Translations under genes and position numbers: made by a program
Notes under the pieces: model-generated
What the model saw: only the letters and a program-made list of their open reading frames with translations
Told to the model about the DNA's origin: nothing
Databases searched by the model: none
NCBI GenBank assembly: GCA_949126835.1
Contig: OX421500.1
Span: forward strand, 15,556,681-15,620,680
Length of the DNA stretch: 64,000 bases
Source of the DNA: Anisus vortex
Lineage: Eukaryota > Mollusca > Gastropoda > Planorbidae
Direction: 5' to 3'
In this document: piece after piece, positions 34,251 through 44,901 of the stretch
Layout: each line of letters opens with the position of its first letter
Position numbering within the stretch: position 1 is the first letter of the stretch

Positions 34251-34916
34251 GGGGGAATAAGATTTTTCACAACATTTAATAGGCGGTTTACAATACATGG
34301 CATCATTATACTCTCTATTGAATATAAAAGTGTTTTTTTTTACTAGCCAATTTTCCAATTGCCGCACTTTGATATTTTTATTTTTTTCCACCAATTTTTT
34401 TAACACATTTTATAATATATCTTTAATTGATTATTTGATTTAAAATCTTATTTACTAATGCATTGCTGTTGAAAATTTCAAGTTGTTTGCTTTATTGGTG
34501 TACAAGTTATTTATTAACCAATTTTCCAATAGCAGCACTTTGGTATTTTAATGTTTTTTCACCCATTTATTTAATACATTTTATAATATTAGAACCAATT
34601 GATTATTTGATTTAACATATTCTTAATTATGAATGCATAGCTGTTGAAAAGTTCATGTTGCTTGCTTTATTAGTTTAAAAGTTTTTATTTACTAATAATC
34701 CATTTTTTACCCCAAATTTTTTTATAATAACAGATTTTATTAATTTCATAATATATTCTTATTAATTAACTATTTGCGGCACAATTTTCAAGTAGGCCTA
34801 CTCATTCATGCACATATTTCCCCCCAGAATTAAAATTGCAATGCAACATTTATATATACATGTAATGTAGTGCCCACCTTAAAATGGGTTAGTTGGCGGC
34901 AGGAAGTTGGTAAGAC
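34251..34916. other. AT-rich stretch with an approximate internal duplication
   Basis: Phrases such as 'ccaattttccaat.gc.gcacttt' recur at about 34346 and 34519, about 170 bp apart, followed by similar 'acattttataatat' and 'gattatttgattta' strings. It is a degraded tandem duplication with no coding signal. Confidence 0.5.
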
Positions 34917-35150
34917 CTTAAAAATAAAAACTCGCATTTTACAAGTCAGCTCATTTGATTTTGATTTTACACTACAAGACCCCAACGCTGTCGCTCTACC
35001 TTTGGTGTTTTTTTTCTGCTTCTAACTTTATCCTGATTGGTCACCTTGTCTTGGGTACCTGTCTTGTTATACGAAAATAAATGCTTGTTGCCACCAAAGC
35101 AAATAAATCAAAGCTGTTTGTCATTGAGGGAAAGGCTGTCTGTAAACCCA
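34917..35150 (+). repeat. LTR-like direct repeat, left copy
   Basis: About 234 bp here match 39900-40128 with few differences: both hold 'aagtcagctcatttgatttt', 'caagaccccaacgctgtcg', an inverted CCAAT box ('ctgattggtcac') and 'aaaataaatgcttgttgcc'. The left copy is preceded by 'tgtagtgccca' and followed by '...catcaca' and then 'tggtagcacgagtgg', which would suit a TG...CA terminal repeat with a tRNA primer site. The pair, about 5 kb apart, encloses the Mutator-like pseudogene and the SINE-bearing duplication, so if they are LTRs the internal region was replaced or invaded. Confidence 0.5.
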
Positions 35151-36344
35151 TCACATAAATCTGGTAGCACGAGTGGGGTTTGCCGCCTTGTTAGACCACT
35201 AACCACAATCAAGACGGGTACACCAGGACCGGAGAGAGCTGCCCTGCCTTGTCCAAATCGGAAGGAGCATCTGGGTCAGAAAGAGTCGGGGGAGACTTTA
35301 GCATTGAGCGACACTGTGTTGGCTCCCACAGAAGGATGGTGACCCATTTATGCTAACCCCTATTGATGGTCATGGACCCACTAGGCGGATCTGAAATCAA
35401 GCATTACTTCCCAGGGCCAGACAGTGTTTCAGACAGCATTGGGGAAACCACAAATGATCTACCTTTGGCCTCTACCCCCAGAAGTCGATTTTTCACAAAT
35501 TACTTATTTTATAATTAAAATATATGATAAATCATTTGGTAGTGCTTAAATTAATTAAAGAAAATGTTTAAATATTAAAAATGGTCGCAAAGGTAATGGG
35601 GGTCTTTGTTTTTACTCAAAACATTGAAAAATAAGGTCATTTTCACCACATGTTAGTTCAAGCAGCCTTCAAAACATTGGTATCGAATTTGGTATTGTTT
35701 TAAAGCTTAGCACTACACAATTTCTCCAATGACTAATTTGGCTAAAAATAACTCTTGACACGATGTGACGCTTGCAAAAATCCCTCTACTTTGAATTGAT
35801 TGGCTGCCCTGTTGTTAGTAACACTTTTATAACTTTTGATCGGTCGCTGACGGCCATGTTGCTTTTCAAACAAGTAGACTGCAGAGGTTTAGACAACAAA
35901 ATCCATCTTGTTTCTATCTACAGTCACCACCATTTTATCAATTCAGTAAACTGCGTGCTTTTTTTACATCTAAACATCACTGATAATACTATTTTTTCTG
36001 ATTTATTTCAAATAAGAAGGTAAGCCAAACTGTCAAACATTACTTATATATTTTTTTTTATTTATTTGTAATCTTCATTATATCGATATAGCTATTTTTA
36101 TTTTACACGTGTTTCGAAATAACGCTAAGGCCTCAAGCATTCGCAGCATGAGCATAGGCGGCATAGCATAGCCATCTATTGTCAGAGATTTTCAACACAA
36201 CATAAAATAATTAAATTATGTACAAAATAACTACACTTTTATGATATTATTGAAAGGAATATAACCATACGCAGAGTAAATTTCCGTACATAATTCCCCC
36301 CTCCCTTTTTTTTTTGCTAGGCTAGCCTTGAGTACCCTAGGCCT
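35151..36344. other. No assigned gene; possible 5' exon ending at 36018
   Basis: GC-balanced sequence to about 35500 could be internal retroelement sequence. An open frame from ATG 35772 runs to 36018, where 'aagaag|gtaagc' is a good splice donor; the frame (LIGCPVVSNTFITFDRSL) is unrecognised. If real, it would be an upstream exon of the gene decaying at 36551-39132. Confidence 0.3.
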
Positions 36345-37191
36345 AGCAATATAGTATAGCCTACATTTGGCCTACATATAGGAATATAGGCTTGATATAG
36401 ACCTAATATATACACCAGTCTAACCAATGCCAATTACTAATATTGTTGTCATTATAGGCAAAATTTCGTGTTTATGGACTTCAGAAATATTTATGAATAT
36501 TTTTGTAATGTTATTCTGTTTCATTTATTTTTTATACTTCTATTTTCTAGGTTTCAATTGAAAACTGTGCATCCCCTTGTGAAGTGTTTACAAGTTTAGT
36601 AGCAATTAGCATTCTAAATCAGGTTTGTATTGTTTTATTTATATTTTTTTTATTTATTTACATTATATTTGTGTATTCTGTATTGCTGTCTGAACCATAG
36701 GCCTAGCCATATACATATATGAATATAGGCTTGATATAGACCTAATATATACACCAGTCTAAACCAATGCAAACTACCAACTGTTCCTCTGATTAGCTCA
36801 TCGGACTGTCAATCGACACATCGCAGGTTCTACCCCTGCTGCCGACCGATCCATGCTGCTCTAGTGGACATAATAATCTACCATCTAGAAGGAACGTTTG
36901 TAAAAATTATGACAACATTGTTGTCATTAAAAACAAAATTTAGTGTTGATGGACTTCGTGAGTATTTATGATTATTTTAAAAATGTTATTCTGTGTCCTA
37001 TATTTGTATACTTTTATTTTCTAGGTTTCAATTAGAAACTGTGCATCCCTTTGTGAACTTTGTGAAGTGTTTACAAGTTTAGTGGTATTTAGCATTCTAA
37101 ATCAGGTTTGTATTGTTTTTTTTTTAATTTTTGTCTTATTTATTTACAATTTACATTATATTTGTGTTACTGTACTCTGTATTGCTGTCTG
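36345..37191 (+). repeat. Tandem duplication of a ~360-bp unit containing an exon-like block
   Basis: Units 36345-36700 and 36701-37191 share 'aataggcttgatatagacct', 'aatatatacaccagtctaa' and, after 'ttttctag', a short block that ends 'ctaaatcag|gtttgt'. In the first unit the block is 72 nt (36551-36622) and reads VSIENCASPCEVFTSLVAIS plus ILNQ. In the second it is 81 nt (37025-37105) and reads VSIRNCASLCELCEVFTSLV plus VFSILNQ. Both are open, start after AG and end before GT, and the length difference is nine bases, so the frame is kept. The second unit carries a SINE that the first lacks. Confidence 0.75.
36779..36905 (+). mobile_element. tRNA-derived SINE in the second duplication unit
   Basis: It has a polymerase III box A-like 'gattagctcatcgg' and a box B-like 'caggttctacccc', then a tail 'ctagtggacataataatcta' and 'tagaaggaacgtttgtaaa'. 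The tail matches the 3' ends of the LINEs at 51385 and 53008 and the SINE at 62996. The sister unit of the surrounding duplication has no insertion at this place. Confidence 0.75.
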
Positions 37192-37267
37192 AACATTTTG
37201 TCTCACACTTATTTGTACAACCAAACATGATTTAATTTATTTTATTCTATTTTCCTCTCAATATTAG

Positions 37268-39132
37268 AATCATGCCAGCAAAAGCTTAAACCTGAACACT
37301 TCCTCAAGATCAAAGCTGAAAAGAAAGCGTCAGACAACACTAGCTAGTGCAGCCCAACTACAGAGACACTCTGTCCATGCTACATCTTCTCCAGTGACTG
37401 CATCTTCCTCTGCTTCAAATGTTGATATTCAGCATAGTCCACCCATGCCGGTTCATAGAGAACCAATGACTGCGTCAAAGCGCAAACTTTGCAGCAAAAG
37501 ACAACTACACAGATTCAGAGCTACCAACTGCCTACGTGTATCTAGAGTCTCTGCAAACTTTATTCAAGGACTTACAATGTACGCCCTGTGGCACTCAGTG
37601 TCTTATACTAATGCAGGGGGATAAAAAAAAGCTCTGGCCTGGCTTTTTATCTGCAAGTCTTTTGCAATACCTGCTTTGAGGTAAAAGCAGAGACATTCAT
37701 CTCACCAAAGGTGGATAGGATTCACACTTTCAACAGACAGGCAGTGGCAGCGTCCTTGGCCACTGGAAATGGTTATGCTGGACTTGCTAAGTTTTCCTAA
37801 CTAATGAACGTGCCCGTTATTCACAGCAAGACGTAGAACCAGCATACCAAGTTTTTTTTCAAACATTCCAAGGATTATGTGGATACAATTCTTTCAAAAA
37901 GAGCTGACATTGTCAGAGCAGCTTATCCAGAATCAGCAGGTAAAGATTTTATTGACATTGATGTGCCCTACGATGGGACTTGGCACACACAGGGGCACAA
38001 ATCCAAATATGGGTTGGGATGTGTGATTGAAAATAAAACAGGTCTTGTTGTAGACTATCAAGTAATGTCGAAGTATTGTTTTGTTTGTGCCAAGACAGGA
38101 AATGTGATTTTAAAAAATACTTGAGAGAATTATGACGCTTGGTATGAAGCCCACAAGTCATCCTGTGACATTAACCACCAGGGTTTTAGTGGGAGCATGG
38201 AGCAGCAAGCAGCAGTGATAATGTGGTCACGTTCATTGGAAAAACACGGCTTCCAATATAAAAGTGTTATTTCTGATGGAGACACAAATACAATAAAGTC
38301 CATCAATGGATGTGACCCATATAGGGATATCACTGTTGAAAAGCGAGAATGCCTAAACCATGTGGCAAAACGTTTAGGCACTGCTTTGAGGAATGTAGTG
38401 GAGGTGAAGACAAAACAGAAAATAACTCTGGGTGGTAATGGGAAAGGTAAACTTACCCAACCCAAAATCACCAAGCTGCAGAAGTACTTCACTAAATAAA
38501 GCACTACGCTCTAGCCCCACCATTCCTAAAATGCAAAAGGCAATATGGGCCACTTACCACAATTGCACATCAACAGATGATAACCCTAATCACTCTGATA
38601 GTCCTGCTGGTCAATTTTCATGGTGCTTCTATCAGAGAGTCCTGGCTAAGGGGCTCCCTGCTGGATCCCATGAAAAAGAAATGACCCCACTATCTTTCCC
38701 CCCTAGTGGCTGAACACATTCTGCCAGTTTATGATAGGATGACACAGAATGACTTGTTGCAGAGATGTGTTATGGGGCAGACTCAGAATGTAAAGGAGTC
38801 CATTCATTCTCTAATTTGGAATTGCTGCCCAAACATCTTTTTATTGGTCGGCAATGACTGGAAATTTCAGTTATCATTGGGGTGGGAGAATTCAATATGG
38901 GTTCAAAAGCCTCTTATTATTTTTTAGACAAATTAAATCTAAAAGTTGGGTTTCAAACTCAATCTTTAGGTAGTAAAAGGGATGATGCCAGAGTGTCTAA
39001 GTCCCTGAGGTATTTAGAAAAAAATGAGAGCGAGAGAAGATTAGTCAGAAAAAAAGCAGATGAAAGGGTAAGAGGAACAACTGAAGTAGGTGAAGGAGAA
39101 CCACAATATTTATCGGGAGGGGTAGAAATTTA
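37268..39132 (+). pseudogene. Mutator-like transposase, intronless lineage, several frame breaks
   Basis: After 'attattag' the frame reads a Ser/Lys/Arg-rich N-terminus (SRSKLKRKRQTTLASAA). Then, in changing frames: KVDRIHTFNRQAVAASLATG, DVPYDGTWHTQGHKSKYGLG, GLVVDYQVMSKYCFVCAK, FSGSMEQQAAVIMWSRSLEK, VISDGDTNTIKSI, RECLNHVAKRLGTALRNVV, CTSTDDNPNHSDSPAG, GQTQNVKESIHSLIWNCCP and a charged tail. This is the full Mutator-like transposase order with a DGTW and DGDT aspartate pair. At the position where the copies at 4910 and 24295 have an intron (after YCQ) this one reads straight on as KYCFVCAK. At least four frame changes and stops disable it. A basic tail ends at 39130. Confidence 0.82.
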
Positions 39133-39899
39133 ATTGTGCTTTTCTTTCTAATGCCAATTGTAATGTATTTTTTTTTCACAAATTTTACCTATATTGTGAA
39201 GCAGGGGGGGGGTAACAATAGATGTAAAATAAAACTGTTCATCAAATTTTTTTTTTATTTTACATTTTATATCTGTTTAGTTTCTGTACTGTTATATATA
39301 CATATGCTTTTACTTGTTATTATTGTTAAAATATTAGTCAACAGTTTGTTTGAAAGTTTAAAATCTGTTTTTCTCAAAATAAAATTTTTCGATGTAGGCC
39401 TATATATTTTTCTAAAATTCATTTTTTTAAATCTGTCCTGTTGTTTAAATATTTGTATGCTTATTTAAATATGGATAGCAAACATAGTGACAAAGATATT
39501 TGGGCTAATATTAATCAAGAATATTTTTTTATTTTGGATGTGGGTATAATGGTGAGAAGCGTAAGTTATCCAAAAACAAAGAAAATATGCACACAAAGAA
39601 AATAATAATAAAAAAATTAATAATTATAGAAAAGAAGTCTAAATGTTACTATGTTGGGTTATGCATGTCTATCTTGGCAGCAAATTTGAGACTTGTAGCT
39701 ATGGTGGTTATTTTAAAAAATCATTTTTACTGAAACCTACTTTTTATCCCCCCTTGACCCCCCTCAAACTACCCCCAGACCACATTTTGATAAATTATTC
39801 AGATTTTTTTTACTAATAATGTTTGTCTAATAATTTAAAAGTGTCCTAATTGTTAAAAAGTGAAATACAAAAAAAAAGTTTGTAAAGAGCATGGTCCCT
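39133..39899. other. AT-rich stretch
   Basis: No domain seen. A 110-codon open frame at 39136-39468 is a hydrophobic low-complexity run from T-rich DNA and is not believed. C-rich 'ccccccttgacccccctc' at about 39751 is unexplained. Confidence 0.4.
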
Positions 39900-40128
39900 C
39901 TTAAAAATAAAAACGCGCATTTAACAAGTCAGCTCATTTGATTTTACACTACAAGACCCCAACGCTGTCGCCCTACCTTTGGTGTTTTTTTCTGTTTCTA
40001 ACTTTATCCTGATTGGTCACCTCGTCTTGGGTACCTGTCTTGTTATACGAAAATAAATGCTTGTTGCCACCAAAGCAAATAAATCAAAGCTGTTTGTCAT
40101 TGAGTGAAAGGCTGTCTGTATACCCACC
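39900..40128 (+). repeat. LTR-like direct repeat, right copy
   Basis: Right partner of 34917-35150, same orientation. It differs by an internal 9-bp deletion near 'gattttgattttac' and by single substitutions. Its end reads 'gtctgtatacccaccataaaca'. Confidence 0.5.
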
Positions 40129-41198
40129 ATAAACATAATAAACTTTTTATATATATTACTTCTACTTCAGATGTTTTGGTGTTTATTTGTCTATGAGTTT
40201 TTCTATTTCCAAGTGTGAATGCATGTTTTTGAGTGAGGTATTTTGACCATTAAATGCATACAGACATGTGAAAATCACTGTCCATCATACCAATAGCATC
40301 ATTACATTATGTGAAATAAAGAAGTTTTATCACTGTTCCAAATTTCACAACGGTTTTGAAGTTATTTGTTTTAAAGTCGTTAAGTGCATTTTTTCTGTCA
40401 GTTTTTTTCCATTTTATATAGGCTAAATAAGCACAAATTTACAGCACTAAAAAATTCATAACTCAGCTTCTAATTGACAAAGGAGACATAAATGAGGTAT
40501 CATTGTAATCTGTGAGCTAAGCTCTATTTTTAGTATATAGGTACATTTAACTAAACAGGTTTGATTGGTCCAAAAGCATTTTGAAAATTGTATCAAAGTG
40601 GGCCTCTACCTATCCAGAGGTTTTAATTCTGGATGTTACATATAAAACAAATGTGTACCATCTACCCCTTCTGACTGTGATGGTGGTGGATGGGCAGGGT
40701 CGTTTTCCGTTTAACCGAAATTCGGAATTTTATACTGCTTAAATAGTCAATTAAAAACAAGGATCGCAAGAGTAGGGACCTATAATAAAAAGCGACAACT
40801 TTACTGACAACCAACCGTTGGCGATGGCGTCTGAAAGCCAAAAAGAGGAGATAAAGACAAAGGTTTTACACGCTATAATGGCTTTGAATCTTGGTCGCGG
40901 CACTAGCCATTTAGAAATTACAGCTTTGTTGGTTAACTACAATGAATTTACACCTTTAACCGCCACTTTCAAGGTCTCATTTGGCATCTATGCCTTGTTA
41001 TGAACTAAGCTTCTAATTGACATAGAGACATAGATGACGTATCATTGTAATCTGTGAGCCAAACTCTATTTAACTAAATGTACCTACCACACACATACCT
41101 ACTAGAGTACTAACTATAGGACTAGTAAAAATAGACAATAGACTATAGACTCTATTGCATTTGTGGTAAAAAGTAATAACTTTTGTTCGATATTCATT
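40129..41198. other. Non-coding, with a 65-bp repeat pair
   Basis: 'cttctaattgaca' followed by 'tatcattgtaatctgtgag' occurs at about 40470 and again at 41010, in the same orientation and about 540 bp apart. A 61-codon open frame from ATG 40818 (ASESQKEEIKTKVLHAIMAL) lies between them, is hydrophilic and helical, and is unrecognised. The repeat pair ends just before the Merlin element. Confidence 0.4.
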
Positions 41199-41505
41199 AA
41201 TAGTGGAGAACAGCGGCCCCACGAGATATTTGAGAGTGTCATATATCAAATTAAAGGTCTACTTGCCCTGGTTACAATACCATTCGTTTTATTTAACGAT
41301 CTTATTTCTTTATTTTTTAAATTCATTTTGAAATGTTGGTAATTTTTGTATCTTTTGTGTGCTGTAAAAAAAACCATGATGCTATGCTGTGCACATGGTC
41401 ATAAAATAAGGTCACCTCCATTTTGTGGCCAAAATAAAATTTTGTAGCCAAAATAATATTTTACGATTTTTTTAATTTTTTTTTTGGCTAGACATTAGGT
41501 TTAGT

Positions 41506-41630
41506 AGGGTTTAGGGTTAGGGTTTAGTAGGGTTTAGGGGCTTAGGTTTATTATTTTTTTGCCTAGACCTTAGGTTTAGTAGGGTTTAGGGTTAGGGTTT
41601 AGTAGGGTTTAGGGTTAGATTCTAGGCTAA
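41506..41630 (+). repeat. Telomere-like interstitial repeats
   Basis: The string 'ttagggtttagtagggttta' and plain 'gggttaggg' repeat in two blocks (41509-41552, 41572-41620). The unit is not a pure TTAGGG array. It lies inside the left non-coding part of the Merlin element. Confidence 0.7.
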
Positions 41631-41867
41631 GGTTGGATTTGTATTATTTTTATTTTTTAAAAATTATTATTTTAGCTTTTTTTTTTTTCCAGTGGCAACA
41701 CGGCTGTCCTAGTTTATTTATTTATAGACTCCCATGATGCCACATCGCACGTCACATATTTATTAATGGTAATTCACGTGCGCTATTTTATCCCATAATG
41801 CATTATCGCACGAGCGCTTCGTGCGCTGTTCATTTTTCACTTTTGGTAAAACAATTAGCTGAATACA

Positions 41868-42861
41868 ATGGCTGAAAGCACTGAAAACGTCTGCTCGGGC
41901 TGTCGGTGGAATTACAACCGATTTAGAGACCTTATTAAGGACAGTGACAGGCTTGAAGACTTTCTATTTCAGCATGACGTCCTACCCAAAAGGAAAATTT
42001 GCCCCAAATGTAAGTCGAATATGGTTTTAAAGGATAGTTTTTTTCGTTGTCACAAGCGGTCGTTAGTCAGTAGAAACAAGCAAAAGCGAGTGTCTGAGAA
42101 ATGTGGTATGAAAGTTTCCCAGTATAGTTGTACGTGGTTCCATAAAGCCAAAGTCCCTAAGGAAACTATTTGTGACCTTGTGGGCTATTTTCGGGCCTGG
42201 GATTACCATCGATGTCTATTGCTTTGAATTAGAGGTTAGTAGGAAGACTGTGATCGACTGGTTGTCATTTATTAGGGAGGTCTGTACACATGCTATGATA
42301 GGAATGCGGGATGTTATGTTAGGGGGGCCGGGCAAAATTGTAGAAATTGATGAATCAAAATTTGGGAAGTCGAAGTATGGTAGGGGTAGACATATAGTAG
42401 GTAGTTGGGTTTTTGGGGGTATAGAGAGGGGGACTACAAATTGCTTTTTAATCCCCGTCGCCACAAGGGACTCCCAAACCCTATTACAAATTATTAAAGA
42501 TAAAATTCTCCCTGGAACAACTGTGATGAGTGACTGTTGGAAGGCGTATAATTGTCTTGGTTCGGAAGGATATACCCACCTCACCGTCAATCATTCCAAC
42601 AATTTTGTTGATCCTGATACCCATGCCCACACCCAGAATATTGAACGACTCTGGAGGGATGCGAAATCATCGTTGCCAACCTTTGGCAACCAAAAACATC
42701 ACCTCCATAGCCACTTGGCTGAATTCATATTCAGAAAACACCACCCAGAGTTATCTACCAGAATTCATGCCATTTTTAAATGCATAGGTGATTTGTATGA
42801 TGGAACCCCTTGTCCCGAGGTTGAATCTAGTGAGAATGAAGATGCTAGTGAAGAAAGTTAG
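41868..42861 (+). pseudogene. Merlin transposase (ISXO2-like DDE), one-base frameshift
   Basis: ATG 41868 begins MAESTENVCSGCRWNYNRFR with CxxC and a second zinc-finger pair (KICPKCKSNM, FFRCHKR). The frame breaks near 42205: reading continues one base later as VYCFELEVSRKTVIDWLSFI, then KIVEIDESKFGKSKYGRGRH (first catalytic D in EIDESKF), GTTVMSDCWKAYNCL (second D, SDxWxAY), LTVNHSNNFVDP and NIERLWRDAKSSLP (the third acidic/E-like block). The ISXO2-like/IS1595 transposase domain and all its motifs are thus present. The break is a single extra G in a GGG run (around 42209-42211), so it may be a recent mutation or an assembly error. It ends in an acidic tail at 42861. Confidence 0.9.
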
Positions 42862-43586
42862 GATAGTGTTGTTTTTGTTTTTTTATATTAGATATACTGG
42901 GGCTCTGTTAGGGTTAAGTTAATATAGTCGTTTTTTTTATATTATTGTTAGACCGTTCTTTTTTTTAAATATTTAGATATGTTGTGGGTTTGTTAGGGTT
43001 AGGCTAAGCTAGGGATGTTTTGTTTTTGATATTTAGATACGGTAGGGGTATGTTAGGATTAGTTTAGGCTAGGCTTTTTTTTTTGACAAAAAAAAAACAT
43101 CCTTGTGTTGGCCCCATTCGATCCAGACATCACGTGACTAGGACAGTAGAACCTTGACAGACGACGCCGACAGCCCATGCCATGAGACAGATGATTTATT
43201 GTGTTTATTTCTATTTAAAAGGTAAGAAAGTGCTTTTTTAAGGTTTTTTAGTTCATTTTTTTCATTTTTATATCCGTTCTAAATAAATTTTTTTGAAAAT
43301 TTAAACTGCTGGAGCTATTTTAGGCTACAATAAGATTGCTATCATTACAACGTTAGTGACGTCACATTATTATTTAAAAAAATGGCGGATGCCGTTTTCA
43401 TTTAACATAGAAAATCTTCTTTTATTTTTTTTTATAATTTTTTTTGTAAACATTCATTGTAAAAAAGTATCTTCCGTTGATCAGTAGACACTAAGCAATA
43501 GCTCCACTGAAAAATTTTCAGAAAAAATTTTTTAGAACGCTAGTTTTCCGTGGGGCCGCTGTTCTCCACTATTACCCGATATTCAT

Positions 43587-44618
43587 ATAGGAGGCTAACT
43601 TAGAAAGATAAATCACCAAATGCTAACTTAGAACAAAGTGTCTTACTACCCCAAAAGTTTTTTAGCCTACTGCGCATGAAATCACGCTTCTCGGACCAGA
43701 ATTTTTAGCCATTATCGGTTAGTTTCTAAGCTTTCTAAGTATTTGTTAATCATTACTATCGGTTAGGTTACAGCATAGGCATAGCTATACATAGCCAACC
43801 TGGCCATATATTGGGACAGGAAGTAGTATTCTAGAAAAGCACATGGCACGCATGCTCAATAGTCGAGGTGGTCTCAACAAGTAGGAAGAAAGAACAATAG
43901 GATTTTGTGTCTTTTTGTGTTATTTCATATGAAATACGGTAAGAATAATTATATTTTTTTATTCATTTCGTGCTATTTGGCCCCTTTTTGGTATCGGGTC
44001 TAAGAAATTCCCACTGAAAATTTTTGGGGTATCTAGACTAGATCTAGATCAGTAGATCTAGATCTAGCCTCTTCCAACTTAGAAAGATAAATGAGGTGTC
44101 ATTTAATTTAATTTGAAAGGTCTCATCAATATCTAGAGATTCTAGACTATAGGCCTATAAAATAAATAATAGTACAAATATTGGGTAATTATTACCTTCC
44201 ACACAACATACATACCTAAATTACCTATTCAACTATTTAGTCTATTTAGGAATTTAGGCCTACTTACAATTTCATCAAGTCTCAAGTAAAACTCAAGTTG
44301 AAGGCGGACATTTTTAGTGCGAACATTTTACCCGTCAAGCAGTAATCGTGCCTTTAAAAAGAATACACCTTTTTATGTGTATGTTTTACGTCGTTCTACT
44401 GGGTCAGCTTCCATGTTCTAGATACAAATTGACGGTCTTTTAAAAGTAGATCTTAATCTTATAATCGAAAAATCACGTTCCGACAAAGCGTCCACGCTTT
44501 TTAATAGGATGTAGGAACGGTTCATTTGAAAAGGTGACGATCCGGAAGTAGTCGAAGCTGAACACGCAGGATGGTTCACTGAGCTATATATAAACCAAAT
44601 GTTATGTGCTTCACCTTT

Positions 44619-44652
<34 letters not shown>

Positions 44653-44901
44653 TTTTAGATAGCTTTTCATAGGCCTACGACTTTTAATGAAAAAGACTAG
44701 ATTCTAGATCTAGACGTCTTACATGTCTAACACCCACACATTTTCCCACTTTACTAGACTACATTCTTTTGTATTTTATTTTATTTGTTGACAAATTTTT
44801 GTCTAGAAACTTTGGATTTCACAATTTTTAAATCGAAAAACCTTCCTAGAACCGGGTTTCGGATTTTTATAAAATGCCGGTTAGCCAGAGTTGGCATAGA
44901 C
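43587..44901. other. AT-rich stretch with T31 tract
   Basis: There is no coding signal. A run of 31 T lies at 44621-44651. Strings of 'tagatctagatc' (about 44039-44067) form small palindromes. I see no element ends. Confidence 0.45.

Larger units (their letters stand above)
41199..43574 (+). mobile_element. Merlin DNA transposon, structurally complete
   Basis: A perfect 26-bp terminal inverted repeat begins 'taatagtggagaacagcggc' at 41199; its reverse complement ends at 43574. A 10-bp direct repeat 'cgatattcat' lies directly outside the left end (41189-41198) and two bases outside the right end (43577-43586), which fits a target-site duplication of Merlin (8-9 bp) with slight slippage. The element is 2376 bp and encodes one ISXO2/IS1016-like transposase (41868-42861). 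It is the only element in the window with both ends and a nearly whole transposase. Confidence 0.88.

Noticed and set aside
39136..39468. 110-codon hydrophobic open frame that looks like a membrane protein
   Set aside because: It is the translation of a T-rich tract; Phe/Leu/Ile runs are expected by chance.
41506..41630. A true telomere or chromosome end
   Set aside because: The repeat is short, irregular and enclosed in a Merlin element with unique sequence on both sides.
42216..42590. Minus-strand open frame opposite the Merlin transposase
   Set aside because: Shadow frame of the transposase.
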